This document shows, piece by piece, positions 16,059 to 24,937 of a DNA stretch of 64,000 nucleotides; position 1 is the first letter of the stretch, and each line of letters starts with the position of its first letter. Made by a program: the position numbers and the translations under genes. This DNA is from Miltoncostaea sp963762825 (GTDB taxonomy: Bacteria > Actinomycetota > Thermoleophilia > Miltoncostaeales > Miltoncostaeaceae): NCBI GenBank assembly GCA_963762825.1, contig CAVXLZ010000001.1, forward strand, positions 744,001-808,000. The letters run 5' to 3'. The notes under the pieces are model-generated. The model saw nothing but the letters and a program-made list of their open reading frames with translations, was not told the origin of the DNA and did no database searches.

Positions 16059-17072
16059 ATGGACCTGTTCGTCACCCTGATCGGCACGGCCGCCTCTGTG
16101 CCGACCACCGCCCGCGGCACGGCGGCGACTCTCGTCGCGCGCGGTGGCGAGCGCTGGCTCGTCAACTGCGGCGAGGGGACCCAGCGGCAGCTGCTGCGCT
16201 CGGGTCAGGGGCTGGTCGATCTCGACCTGATCCTGATCACCCACCTTCACGGCGACCATTACCTCGGCCTTCCCGGCCTCTTCAAGACCTACGGCCTGCG
16301 AGGTCGTACGCGGCCTCTGGAGCTGCTCGGTCCACGGGGCCTGATCCGGCTGATGGAGACGCTGCAGCCGATAATCGGTCGTCTTCCGTTCCCGGTGGAC
16401 ATCGAGGAGATCGACGAGCAGGGCCCGGCCGTGGCGATGGTGGGCGACGGGTACCGCATCGAGGCCTTCCCCACGCGCCACTCCGTTCCCTCGCGCGGTT
16501 ACGCGCTGGTGGAGGACCCGCGCCCCGGGTCCTTCGACCTGGAGGCCGCTCGGGGTCTCGGTGTCACTCCCGGGCCCGACTTCGGCGTGCTGCAGCGCGG
16601 GGGGGAGGTGGTCACGGCCGAGGGTCGCACCGTGCGCGCCGACGAGGTGCTCGGCGGTGCCCGGCCCGGCCGCACCGTCGTGCTGTCGGGCGACACCGAG
16701 CCCTGCGAGGCCACCCTGGAGGCGGCCCGCGGCGCCGCCGTGCTCGTGCACGAGGCCACGTTCCTCGACGAGGACCGCGACCGGGCCCGCGAGACCCGGC
16801 ACACCACGGCCCGCGAGGCGGGCGAGCTGGCGCGCCGGGCCGACGTCGGGCTGCTGGTCCTGACGCATCTGTCGAGCCGCTGCGCGCCGGGCGAGATCCG
16901 GGCCGAGGCGGCGGCCGAGTTCGAGCGGACGCTGGTTCCGCGGGACTTCGACCAGATCGAGATCCCCTTTCCGGAGCGCGGAGCGCCGATCGTCCACCCC
17001 GCCCGCGGCGGGTCGCGGCGCGGGCCGTCCGACGCGGCGTCGGAGGCACCTGCTAGCGTGGGCGCGGAGTGA
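16059..17072 (+). CDS. rnz: ribonuclease Z (tRNA 3'-processing)
   Basis: A 337-residue metallo-beta-lactamase-fold endonuclease that trims 3' trailers of tRNA precursors to allow CCA addition. This matters here because the neighbouring tRNA-Arg does not encode CCA. Motifs: the N-terminal LVNCGEGTQRQL, the zinc site THLHGDH, RHSVPSRGYAL, LSGDTEPCEA with a ligand Asp, HEATFLDED, and a late LTHLSSR. The length fits the short bacterial/tRNase Z-S type, with an extra acidic tail of about 30 residues. The promoter and RNA leader of the pyrimidine operon begin within or right after its 3' end. Confidence 0.93.
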   Translation: MDLFVTLIGTAASVPTTARGTAATLVARGGERWLVNCGEGTQRQLLRSGQGLVDLDLILITHLHGDHYLGLPGLFKTYGLRGRTRPLELLGPRGLIRLMETLQPIIGRLPFPVDIEEIDEQGPAVAMVGDGYRIEAFPTRHSVPSRGYALVEDPRPGSFDLEAARGLGVTPGPDFGVLQRGGEVVTAEGRTVRADEVLGGARPGRTVVLSGDTEPCEATLEAARGAAVLVHEATFLDEDRDRARETRHTTAREAGELARRADVGLLVLTHLSSRCAPGEIRAEAAAEFERTLVPRDFDQIEIPFPERGAPIVHPARGGSRRGPSDAASEAPASVGAE

Positions 17073-17104
17073 CCTTTAAGCCGGTCCGGCGAGGCCGAGA
17101 AGGA
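17054..17104 (+). promoter_or_regulatory. promoter and PyrR-binding leader of the pyrimidine operon
   Basis: A TAGCGT -10-like hexamer (17054-17059) is followed by an RNA matching the PyrR binding loop. CCTTTAAG (17073-17080) is followed by stem CGGTCC, loop GGCGA, GGCCG, then AAGG (17099-17102), pairing back to CCTT. The core TCC-N-G-N-GAGG equals the conserved PyrR recognition sequence, including the bulged U. The closing AAGG is part of the AAGGAG ribosome site, so PyrR-UMP binding would hide that site and repress translation. Confidence 0.85.
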
Positions 17105-17110
17105 GTGAGG

Positions 17111-17155
17111 ATGCATCACCGTGTTGCTGGACCCTGCCCGCGTCCGTGGGCGTGA
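17111..17155 (+). CDS. 14-codon leader ORF translationally coupled to pyrR
   Basis: ATG 17111 lies 6 nt after AAGGAG (17099-17104), the only good ribosome site here. It encodes MHHRVAGPCPRPWA and stops at TGA 17153-17155. That stop overlaps GTG 17152, the best pyrR start (GTGA). pyrR itself has no ribosome site, so its translation probably depends on ribosomes ending the leader. This would let the PyrR hairpin control pyrR indirectly. No homologue is expected to be detectable at this length. Confidence 0.5.
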   Translation: MHHRVAGPCPRPWA

Positions 17156-17706
17156 GCGGTCCCGGCGGGAGGGTCCTGGTCGATCCGGATCAGGTTCGTC
17201 GCACCGTCGCGCGCATCGCGCACGAGATCGTCGAGCGCCATGGTGAGCCGGAGAACCTCGCTCTGGTCGGCATCCACACTCGCGGCGTGCCACTGGCGGC
17301 GCGCCTGGCGCGCCTGATCGGAGAGTTCGCGGGCACCCAGCCGGCCACGGGGACGGTAGACATCGCCCTCTACCGGGACGACGTCGGCCTTGACGGCCGC
17401 CGCGGCGCCCTGCCGGTCGTGGGCGACACCGTGCTCGACTTCAACGTCGCCGAGCGGGCGGTGATCCTGGTGGACGACGTGCTCTTCACCGGGCGCACCA
17501 TCCGCGCCGCGATCGACGCCGTCTTCGACTACGGGCGGCCCCCGCTCGTCCAGCTCGCCGTGCTGGTGGATCGCGGCCATCGCGAGTTGCCGATCCGCCC
17601 CGACTATGTCGGGAAGAACCTTCCCACGGCGCGTTCGGAGCGTATCGCGGTGCGCCTGGCGGAGGTGGACGGCGCCGACGAGGTCGTGCTCGAGGAGAAC
17701 CCGTGA
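17152..17706 (+). CDS. pyrR: bifunctional pyrimidine regulator / uracil phosphoribosyltransferase
   Basis: PyrR binds its own leader RNA in response to UMP and also has uracil phosphoribosyltransferase activity. The PRPP loop VILVDDVLFTGRTIRAA and the flexible ALPVVGDTVLDFN region are present, as is the C-terminal VDRGHRELPIRPDYVGKN block. Start chosen at GTG 17152 because it overlaps the leader ORF stop; GTG 17146 is an alternative adding two residues. The product is about 184 residues, a normal length. It overlaps pyrB by 4 bp (GTGA). It is the first structural gene of the operon and is autoregulated through the leader described above. Confidence 0.93.
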   Translation: MSGPGGRVLVDPDQVRRTVARIAHEIVERHGEPENLALVGIHTRGVPLAARLARLIGEFAGTQPATGTVDIALYRDDVGLDGRRGALPVVGDTVLDFNVAERAVILVDDVLFTGRTIRAAIDAVFDYGRPPLVQLAVLVDRGHRELPIRPDYVGKNLPTARSERIAVRLAEVDGADEVVLEENP

Positions 17707-18659
17707 CCCGGCGGTCGCTCCTGACGATCGCCGACCTCGACCGCGCCGAGATCGCACGCATCCTGCGGGTGGGCAACCGGTTCGCCGAGGTGATGGAGCG
17801 CGACATCAAGAAGGTCCCCACCCTCCGCGGCCGGACCATCATCAACATGTTCTTCGAGGCCTCCACGCGCACCTCGACCTCCTTCGAGCTGGCGGGAAAG
17901 CGGCTGTCGGCCGACGTCGTCAACGTTAAGGGCTCGGGGTCGAGCGTGGAGAAGGGCGAGACCCTCAAGGACACGGTCATCACCCTCAACTCCTACGCGC
18001 CCGACGTCCTCGTCATCCGCCACGCGTCGGTCGGCGCCTGCCAGCTCGCAGCGCGCTTCACCGACGCCGCCGTTATCAACGCGGGCGACGGAAAGCACGA
18101 GCACCCGACCCAGACCCTGCTCGACCTGTACACGATCGAACGCGAGGTCGGCCCTCTGGACGGCCTGCACGTCGCGTTCGTCGGGGACGTCGCCCACTCG
18201 CGAGTGGCGCGCTCGGGGATCCGCGGCTTCCAGATGATGGGCGCGCATGTGACGCTGATCGCGCCCCCCACGTTGATCCCGCGCGACGCCCATGAGGCGC
18301 TCGGCGTGACCACATCGACCGACATCCGCGACATCGCCGATGCCGATGTGGTCTACGTGCTGCGGATGCAACTCGAGCGGATGGGGCCGGGCGGCTTCGT
18401 TCCTTCCCTGCGCGAGTACGCGTCCACATACGGCGTGAACCACGGGCGCCTGCGCGCCGGCCAGCGCGTGATGCACGCGGGGCCGATCAACCGGGGCGTC
18501 GAGATATCCGGCGCGCTCGCAGACGACCCCAAGACCCTCATCGAACGACAGGCGGCGAACGGAATGGTGGTGCGGATGGCGGTGCTCTACGACCTGCTGG
18601 CCGGTCCCTCCGCGGGTGCGGAACCCGCCGAGCACCCGATCGGCGCGGTGAGCGCCTGA
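17703..18659 (+). CDS. pyrB: aspartate carbamoyltransferase catalytic subunit
   Basis: Catalyses the committed step of pyrimidine synthesis, carbamoyl phosphate plus aspartate to carbamoyl-aspartate. The 318-residue product has the carbamoyl-phosphate loop STRTSTSFE, the lysine-containing 80s loop (KGSGSSVEKGE), HPTQTLLDL, and the aspartate-binding RMQLERM region. No regulatory subunit PyrI is encoded nearby, as expected where PyrR controls expression. It starts with GTG overlapping pyrR, and its stop overlaps the pyrC start (TGATG). Confidence 0.96.
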   Translation: MTRRSLLTIADLDRAEIARILRVGNRFAEVMERDIKKVPTLRGRTIINMFFEASTRTSTSFELAGKRLSADVVNVKGSGSSVEKGETLKDTVITLNSYAPDVLVIRHASVGACQLAARFTDAAVINAGDGKHEHPTQTLLDLYTIEREVGPLDGLHVAFVGDVAHSRVARSGIRGFQMMGAHVTLIAPPTLIPRDAHEALGVTTSTDIRDIADADVVYVLRMQLERMGPGGFVPSLREYASTYGVNHGRLRAGQRVMHAGPINRGVEISGALADDPKTLIERQAANGMVVRMAVLYDLLAGPSAGAEPAEHPIGAVSA

Positions 18660-19957
18660 TGGGCGCGCGCCTGGTGCAGCGTCCCGGCCCACGGGCCTCC
18701 CTCGTCATCCGGGGGGCGCGTGTGCTCGATCCCGCGGCCGGAATCGACGAGGTGCGCGACCTGGTGGTGCGCGACGGGACGATCGGGGGCGATCCCGACG
18801 GCCTCGAGGTGATCGACGGCAGCGGCATGATCGCCGTGCCCGGTTTCGTCGATCCGCACGTGCACCTGAGGACTCCGGGGCGGGAGGACCTCGAGGACAT
18901 CGCCACCGGCAGCCTCGCGGCCGCGGCGGGGGGCTACGTCACGATCGTGGCGATGCCCAACACGAGCCCGGTCGTCGATTCGGCGGCCGTGCTCGGGACG
19001 CTTCTCGACCAGGCCGAGCGCGACGCGGCCGTGCGGGTGGGCTTCTTCGCGGCGATCACCGTCGGCCAGCAGGGCAAGGAGCTGACCGAGCAGGTCGAGC
19101 TGGCCCAGCTCGGCGCGGCGGGCTTCAGCGACGACGGCCACCCGGTGGTCGACGCCGGCGTGATGCGCCGTGCCCTGCAGTATCAGCAGATCACCGGGCT
19201 TCCACTGGTGCTGCACGAGGAGGACCCGCACCTTTCGGGGCGCGGCGTCGCCCACGAGGGGGCGGTGGCGAGCCGCCTCGGCCTGGCGGGGATCCCCCCG
19301 ATCTCCGAGAGCGTGGCGGTGGCACGCGATGCCGCGCTGGCCGAGTACGAGGGCGGGCGCATTCACATCTGCCACGTCTCGGCGTCCGAGACCGTGGAGG
19401 AGGTACGTCGCGCCAAGGCCCACGGGGTGAGGATCACCGCGGAGGTCACTCCCCATCATCTGGCGCTCACCGACGCGGCGATCGCTTCGCTCGACGCCTC
19501 CCGGCACAAGATGAACCCGCCGCTCCGTGAGGAGTCCGACCGCCGCGCGCTGATCGCGGCCCTCATCGACGGGACCCTGGATCTGGTGGCCACCGACCAC
19601 GCACCCCACGACGCCGACGAGAAGGAGGTGCCCTTCGAGGAGGCCCCGTTCGGCATCACCGGACTGGAGACCGCGTTCGCGGTCTGCAACACGAACCTCG
19701 TGCGCACCGGCGACGTCCCGCTGGCGGTGCTCGTGCGGCGGATGAGCACCGATGCCGCGAGCGCCCTCGGCCTGCCGGTGCCGACGCTCGCCGACGGGGC
19801 GGTGGCCGATGTCGCCCTGATCGACCCCGAGTCCACCGTGACGGTGGGTGAGGGGGGCTTTCAGAGCAAGTCACGCAACTCGGCCTGGCTCGGCGAAGAG
19901 CTGACCGGGCGGGTCAACCTGACCATCGCGGGAGGACAGATCGCATGGCGACCATGA
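18659..19957 (+). CDS. pyrC: dihydroorotase
   Basis: A 432-residue class I dihydroorotase that cyclises carbamoyl-aspartate. Zinc ligands are seen in DPHVHLRTPG, GFSDDGHP, VLHEEDP, HICHVS and ATDHAPHD. The N-terminal and C-terminal strands (LVIRGARVLDP, NLTIAGGQIAW) form the amidohydrolase beta-sandwich. ATG 18659 overlaps the pyrB stop. The 3' end overlaps the next gene by 13 bp, so translation is coupled through to the hydrolase and carA. Confidence 0.96.
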   Translation: MGARLVQRPGPRASLVIRGARVLDPAAGIDEVRDLVVRDGTIGGDPDGLEVIDGSGMIAVPGFVDPHVHLRTPGREDLEDIATGSLAAAAGGYVTIVAMPNTSPVVDSAAVLGTLLDQAERDAAVRVGFFAAITVGQQGKELTEQVELAQLGAAGFSDDGHPVVDAGVMRRALQYQQITGLPLVLHEEDPHLSGRGVAHEGAVASRLGLAGIPPISESVAVARDAALAEYEGGRIHICHVSASETVEEVRRAKAHGVRITAEVTPHHLALTDAAIASLDASRHKMNPPLREESDRRALIAALIDGTLDLVATDHAPHDADEKEVPFEEAPFGITGLETAFAVCNTNLVRTGDVPLAVLVRRMSTDAASALGLPVPTLADGAVADVALIDPESTVTVGEGGFQSKSRNSAWLGEELTGRVNLTIAGGQIAWRP

Positions 19958-20517
19958 GCGCGCGCCACCCGGCTCTGCTGCGCCGGGAATCGACCGGGCT
20001 GATCCTGGTGGACGTGCAGGAGGCCTTCCGGCCGGTGATCGAGGGCTTCGACAGCGTCGTCGCCAACTGCGGGATCCTCGCCGAGGGCTTCGGCGTGCTG
20101 GGGAGGCCGGTGCTCGTGAGCGTCCAGTACACGAAGGGCCTCGGCGAGACCGTGCCCGAGCTGGCCGAGCGCCTGCCCGAGGGCACGCCGATCGTGGAGA
20201 AGATGCGCTTCTCGGCCTGCGGCGTGCAGGGCTTCGACGCCCACCTCCAGGAGGCGGGCTGCTCGGGATGGGTGGTGGCGGGCATCGAGACCCACGTCTG
20301 CGTGAACCAGACGGTGCTCGACCTGCTCGCCCGCGACTTCACCGTCCACGTCGCCGGCGACGCCGTCTCCTCGCGCACCGCGCTCAACCGCACGCTCGCA
20401 CTCGAGAAGATGGCCTCCGAGGGGGCCGAGATCACCAGCACCGAGATGGCCCTCTTCGAGATGCTCGAGGTGGCGGGTACGCCCGAGTTCAAGGCGATCT
20501 CCCGGCTGGTCAGATGA
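19945..20517 (+). CDS. isochorismatase-fold cysteine hydrolase embedded in the pyr operon
   Basis: A 190-residue hydrolase of the isochorismatase-like family. The catalytic triad is visible: Asp in LILVDVQEAF, Lys in IVEKMRFSAC and the nucleophile Cys in GIETHVCVNQTV, preceded by a cis-peptide-like GIE. Family members hydrolyse amides or enol ethers; RutB cleaves ureidoacrylate in uracil breakdown. It overlaps pyrC by 13 bp and carA by 4 bp, so it is a true operon member. A house-cleaning role against a carbamoylated by-product is possible but is inference. It resembles YcaC-type proteins more than RutB, so the substrate is open. Confidence 0.85.
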   Translation: MATMSARHPALLRRESTGLILVDVQEAFRPVIEGFDSVVANCGILAEGFGVLGRPVLVSVQYTKGLGETVPELAERLPEGTPIVEKMRFSACGVQGFDAHLQEAGCSGWVVAGIETHVCVNQTVLDLLARDFTVHVAGDAVSSRTALNRTLALEKMASEGAEITSTEMALFEMLEVAGTPEFKAISRLVR

Positions 20518-21584
20518 CCTCTGCGGGCGCGGCGTGGGTCGTGCTCGAGGACGGGCTGGTGCTGGAGGCCCGCGGCGTCGGAGCCCCTGGGACGGCGCTC
20601 GGGGAGATGGTCTTCACCACCGGCATGTCGGGGTATCAGGAGGCGGTCACCGACCCGTCCTACCTCGGTCAGATCCTCTGCTTCTCGGCGCCGATGATCG
20701 GCAACTACGGCGCCGGACCGGCCCACGACGAGAGCGCGCGGGCGTGGCCGGAGGGGGTCATCATGCGCCGCGCCGGCGATGCCCCCGGGGCCGGCGGCCC
20801 GGGCGGCTGGCGGCGCTGGCTCGTCGATCGCGGCGTGGTGGCGGTTGAGGAGTGCGACACGCGCAGGCTGGTGCGCCGGCTGCGCGACGCCGGGGCCATG
20901 CGCGGCGGAGTGACGACCGAGCTCACCCCCGAGGACCTGCTCGCCCGGGTCCGCGCGCATCCGATGCTCGACGGTCGCGACCTGGCCTCCGAGGCCGCCG
21001 GAGCACCACGCACGCTGGGCCGCGACGGCCCCCGCGTGGTCGCGGTCGACTGCGGCATGAAGGAGAGCATCGCCCGCGGCCTGGTGGGCGCCGGGTGCCG
21101 GTTGGACGTCGTCCCGGCAGGGACGAGCTCCACGGACATCCTCGCCCGAGAACCCGAGGCGGTCTTCCTCTCCAACGGCCCCGGCGACCCGGCCGCGGTG
21201 ATACCGGTGGTCGAGGCCGTGCGGGGGCTGCTCGGCCAGGTGCCGGTGTTCGGCATCTGCCTCGGCCACCAGATGCTCGCCCAGGCACTCGGCCTGAGCA
21301 CCCGCAAGCTCGCCTTCGGCCATCGGGGCGCCAACCACCCGGTACGCCGCAGCGACGACGGGACGGTCGAGATCACGGTGCAGAACCACGGCTACGCGGT
21401 GGTGGCGGACGACCTGCCGGACGGTGTCGAGGTGACGCGGACGAGCCTCTTCGACGGCTCGGTCGAGGGCATCGCCGCTCCGGAACTCGATGCGTGGTCG
21501 GTGCAGTACCACCCCGAGGCGAGCCCCGGTCCGCACGATGCGCGCTACATGTTCGCCGAGTTCGTCGGCTCGCTGAGGCGCTGA
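20514..21584 (+). CDS. carA: carbamoyl-phosphate synthase small (glutaminase) subunit
   Basis: A 356-residue class I amidotransferase subunit that releases ammonia from glutamine for CarB. The N-terminal CarA-specific domain (residues 1-170; FTTGMSGYQEAVTDPSY) is followed by the triad: Cys in FGICLGHQ and His/Glu in YHPEASPGPHDA. FLSNGPGDP is the oxyanion-strand motif. ATG 20514 overlaps the preceding stop (ATGA) and its own stop overlaps carB (TGATG). A Gly-rich insert (DAPGAGGPGGWRR) near residue 90 is slightly longer than usual. Confidence 0.95.
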   Translation: MTSAGAAWVVLEDGLVLEARGVGAPGTALGEMVFTTGMSGYQEAVTDPSYLGQILCFSAPMIGNYGAGPAHDESARAWPEGVIMRRAGDAPGAGGPGGWRRWLVDRGVVAVEECDTRRLVRRLRDAGAMRGGVTTELTPEDLLARVRAHPMLDGRDLASEAAGAPRTLGRDGPRVVAVDCGMKESIARGLVGAGCRLDVVPAGTSSTDILAREPEAVFLSNGPGDPAAVIPVVEAVRGLLGQVPVFGICLGHQMLAQALGLSTRKLAFGHRGANHPVRRSDDGTVEITVQNHGYAVVADDLPDGVEVTRTSLFDGSVEGIAAPELDAWSVQYHPEASPGPHDARYMFAEFVGSLRR

Positions 21585-24500
21585 TGCCGCGTCGCGACGA
21601 CATCGAATCGATCATGGTCATCGGCAGCGGGCCGATCGTCATCGGACAGGCCGGAGAGTTCGACTACTCGGGCACCCAGGGGGCCCGTGCCCTGCGCGAG
21701 GAGGGCTACCGGGTCATCCTCGTCAACTCGAACCCGGCCACGATCATGACCGACCCGTCGGTCGCCGACCGGACCTACGTGGAGCCCCTCGACATGGCCT
21801 CGCTCGAGGCGATCATCGCGATCGAGCACCCCGACGCGCTGCTGCCGACCCTCGGTGGCCAGACGGCGCTCAACCTCGCGATGGAGCTGAGCCTCGCGGG
21901 CGTGCTCAAGCTCCACGGGGTGGAGCTGATCGGCGCCGACGTGGCCGCCATCCGCCGCGCCGAGGATCGCGAGGTCTTCCGCGACACGATGGCCGCGGCC
22001 GGGCTCGCCATGCCCGACAACCGCGTGGTGTCGGACATGGCGGGAGGCCGCCAGGCGATGGCCGATCTCGGGCTCCCGGTGATCCTGCGGCCCGGTTTCA
22101 CCCTGGGGGGGGAGGGAGGCGGAGCCGCGCATACGCCCGAGGAGTTCGAATCGATGCTCGAGCACGCCCTGGCGGCGAGCCCCATCAGCCAGGTGCTCAT
22201 CGACCGTTCGCTCATCGGCTGGGCCGAGATCGAGCTCGAGGTGGTCCGGGACGCGGCCGACAACGCGGTGATCGTCTGCTCGATCGAGAACATCGACCCG
22301 ATGGGGGTGCACACCGGCGACTCGGTGACCGTCGCGCCGGTGATGACCCTCACCGATCCGGAGTTGCAGATGTTGCGCGACGCCGCCATCGCGGTGATCC
22401 GCGCCGTCGGGGTGTCGACCGGAGGCGCCAACGTCCAGTTCGCGCTCAACCGGACCACCGGGGAGATGGTCGTCATCGAGATGAACCCGCGGGTCTCGCG
22501 TTCGTCGGCGCTCGCCTCCAAGGCCACCGGTTTCCCGATCGCCAAGATCGCCGCCCGGCTTGCGGTGGGCTACACGCTCGACGAGCTTCCCAACGAGATC
22601 ACGGGCGTCACCCCGGCCAGCTTCGAGCCTGCGCTCGACTACGTCGCGGTGAAGATCCCCCGCTTCGCCTTCGAGAAGGTGCCCGGCGCCTCCACCGAGT
22701 TGACCACCCATATGAAGAGCGTGGGCGAGGTGCTGGCGCTCGGCCGCACGTTCGGCGAGGCGTTCGGCAAGGCGATGTCGGGGCGCGAGCTCGACGCCTC
22801 TCCGCGCATCCCCGAGGACGCCGAGGACGCCCTCGCCATCCTCGGCACGCCGTCCTGGGATCGCTACGACGTCATCCTCTGGGCGCTCGCCAACGGGGTC
22901 CCGCTCGAGGACGTGCGCGCGGCCACCGGCATCGACGCATGGTTCCTCGCGCAGCTCGAGGAGCTCGCCGCCGCAGGCGGAGCGCTCGTCGGCCCCCTCG
23001 ACGAGCTCAATGCCGACGCGCTGCGAGAGGCGCGCCGGGCCGGGCTCGCCGACCGTGACATCGCCTCCGCGACGGGATCGACGGAACTCGCGGTCGGCCA
23101 ACGGCGCCGGGCGCTGGGGGTGAGGCCCTCGTACCATGCGGTCGATACCTGTGCCGCCGAGTTCGCCGCCCTCACGCCCTACTACTACGCGGGCTTCGAG
23201 GGAGAGAGCGAGCTCGCGCGCGACGACCGGCCGGCCATCGTCGTTCTGGGGTCCGGCCCGAACCGGATCGGTCAGGGCATCGAGTTCGACTACTGCTGCG
23301 TACATGCCGCCGAGACCGTCCGTGAGCTCGGCTACGCCTCGGTGATGGTCAACTGCAATCCCGAGACGGTCTCGACCGACCACGGAGTCAGCGACCGCCT
23401 CTACCTCGAGCCCGTCACGATCGACGCTGTGCTCGACATCTGCGAGGCCGAGCGTCCCCTCGGGGTGATCGCGCAGCTCGGCGGCCAGACGCCGCTGCGG
23501 CTGGCGGGCGCGCTCGCCGACGCGGGCGTGCCGGTGCTCGGGACCTCGCCGGCCGCGATCGATCTTGCCGAGGACCGAGGCCGGTTCGGCGCGCTTCTCG
23601 ACGAGCTGGGCCTCGCCGCTCCGCCGTGGGCGGTGGCCGACGGGGGGGAGGAGGCGCTCGCCGCTGCCGCCGAGGTCGGCTACCCGGTGCTCGTGCGCCC
23701 CTCGTACGTGCTCGGCGGGCGGGCGATGGCCATCTGCGATTCGCCCGATGCCGTACGCGCCTACCTCGAGCGCGAGCGGCCCCGAGGGGTGCTGCTCGTG
23801 GACCGCTTCGTGGAGAACGCCGTCGAGCTCGACGTGGACGCCCTCTCGGATGGACGCGACTGCTGGACGGCCGCCGTGATGGAGCACGTCGAGGCGGCCG
23901 GCGTCCACTCGGGCGACTCGGCCTGCGTCCTGCCCGCCCAGAGCGCCGGACCGGGCCTCGTCGCCGAGCTCGAGGAGCAGACCGCCGCCCTGGCGCGTGG
24001 GCTCGGGGTGGTGGGCCTGCTCAACGTCCAGTTCGCGGTCCGCGATGGAGAGATCTTCGTCATCGAGGCCAACCCGCGGGCCTCGCGCACCATCCCCTTC
24101 GTGGCGAAGGCCACGGGGGTGCCGCTCGTTCGCCATGCGGTGCGCCTGATGCTCGGCGGCTCGCTCGGCGACCTCCACCTGCCGGTCGCCGCGCCCGAGC
24201 GCCACGTGGCGGTCAAAGAGGCGGTGCTGCCGTTCGCCCGCTTCGCCGGCGCCGATCCCGTCCTCGGTCCGGAGATGCGTGCGACGGGCGAGGTGATGGG
24301 TCTCGGCGGCAGTTTCGCCGAGGCGTTCGCGAAGGCTCAACGCGGGGCCGGGCAGGCCCTTCCTCGGGAGGGCACCGCCTTCATCTCGGCCCGCGATGCG
24401 GACAAGCCCGCCGCGGTCGCTCTCGCGGCACGGCTGGCGCGTGCCGGGATCGAGCTGATCGCCACCGCCGGAACGGCGGCGGCGCTGGCGGCGGCGGGTC

Positions 24501-24823
24501 TCGCCGTGCGCCCGGTGCTGAAGATCTCCGAGGGAACGCCGCACGTCGGCGACCTGATCGAGGCCGGCGAGATCGACCTGGTCATCAACACGCCACGGGG
24601 CGGACACGGGGCCCGCACCGACGGCTTTGAGATCCGCGCCGCGGCGATCCGGGCGGGGATCCCGTGCATCACCACCATCGAGGCGGCCACGGCCGCTGCC
24701 GCGGCGATCGCCGGCGGTCGGCCCGGACACCCTCGAGCGCTGCAGGACGGTGGGCCTCCGATCCGTCCGGGGGGAGCTTTTCGTCCCACGAACCGAGCGT
24801 ATGAACCTCAAGTCGAGATATAG
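21584..24823 (+). CDS. carB: carbamoyl-phosphate synthase large subunit
   Basis: A 1079-residue synthetase with two homologous ATP-grasp halves. IGSGPIVIGQAGEFDYSG opens the first and LGSGPNRIGQGIEFDY the second. Conserved IEMNPRVSRSSALASK and IEANPRASRT mark the metal sites. An MGS-type allosteric domain (LARAGIELIATAGTAAAL, KISEGTPHVGDLIEAG) completes it. A poorly conserved, Pro-rich tail of about 30 residues extends the end. It overlaps carA by one base. The pyr operon ends here: pyrK, pyrD, pyrF and pyrE are not adjacent, and a new promoter precedes the next gene. Confidence 0.96.
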   Translation: MPRRDDIESIMVIGSGPIVIGQAGEFDYSGTQGARALREEGYRVILVNSNPATIMTDPSVADRTYVEPLDMASLEAIIAIEHPDALLPTLGGQTALNLAMELSLAGVLKLHGVELIGADVAAIRRAEDREVFRDTMAAAGLAMPDNRVVSDMAGGRQAMADLGLPVILRPGFTLGGEGGGAAHTPEEFESMLEHALAASPISQVLIDRSLIGWAEIELEVVRDAADNAVIVCSIENIDPMGVHTGDSVTVAPVMTLTDPELQMLRDAAIAVIRAVGVSTGGANVQFALNRTTGEMVVIEMNPRVSRSSALASKATGFPIAKIAARLAVGYTLDELPNEITGVTPASFEPALDYVAVKIPRFAFEKVPGASTELTTHMKSVGEVLALGRTFGEAFGKAMSGRELDASPRIPEDAEDALAILGTPSWDRYDVILWALANGVPLEDVRAATGIDAWFLAQLEELAAAGGALVGPLDELNADALREARRAGLADRDIASATGSTELAVGQRRRALGVRPSYHAVDTCAAEFAALTPYYYAGFEGESELARDDRPAIVVLGSGPNRIGQGIEFDYCCVHAAETVRELGYASVMVNCNPETVSTDHGVSDRLYLEPVTIDAVLDICEAERPLGVIAQLGGQTPLRLAGALADAGVPVLGTSPAAIDLAEDRGRFGALLDELGLAAPPWAVADGGEEALAAAAEVGYPVLVRPSYVLGGRAMAICDSPDAVRAYLERERPRGVLLVDRFVENAVELDVDALSDGRDCWTAAVMEHVEAAGVHSGDSACVLPAQSAGPGLVAELEEQTAALARGLGVVGLLNVQFAVRDGEIFVIEANPRASRTIPFVAKATGVPLVRHAVRLMLGGSLGDLHLPVAAPERHVAVKEAVLPFARFAGADPVLGPEMRATGEVMGLGGSFAEAFAKAQRGAGQALPREGTAFISARDADKPAAVALAARLARAGIELIATAGTAAALAAAGLAVRPVLKISEGTPHVGDLIEAGEIDLVINTPRGGHGARTDGFEIRAAAIRAGIPCITTIEAATAAAAAIAGGRPGHPRALQDGGPPIRPGGAFRPTNRAYEPQVEI

Positions 24824-24899
24824 ATTTTGTAAGGCCGGGAAGCCGTTGCTTCGCCTGCAACACGCGTGAAATCATCGTAAAACGGCTGCAAAACTCGGC

Positions 24900-24929
24900 T
24901 TGCCACAGCGGCGATCACGAACCTACAAT
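24900..24929 (+). promoter_or_regulatory. strong sigma-70-type promoter giving a leaderless mihF mRNA
   Basis: TTGCCA (24900-24905) and TACAAT (24924-24929) are spaced by 18 bp. The expected start of transcription is about 24936-24938, at the ATG of mihF (24938), and no ribosome site fits between. The mRNA is therefore probably leaderless, which is common in Actinomycetota. Confidence 0.75.
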
Positions 24930-24937
24930 GGCTCGCG

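Noticed and set aside
17123..17200. Duplicated N-terminus of pyrR (VLLDPARVRG in another frame resembles VLVDPDQVRR)
   Set aside because: The similarity is short and in a different frame, and chance is likely in this GC-rich context.
21545..24811. 1088-codon frame antisense to carB
   Set aside because: It mirrors carB codon structure (Arg/His/Asp-rich) and has no family motifs or ribosome site.
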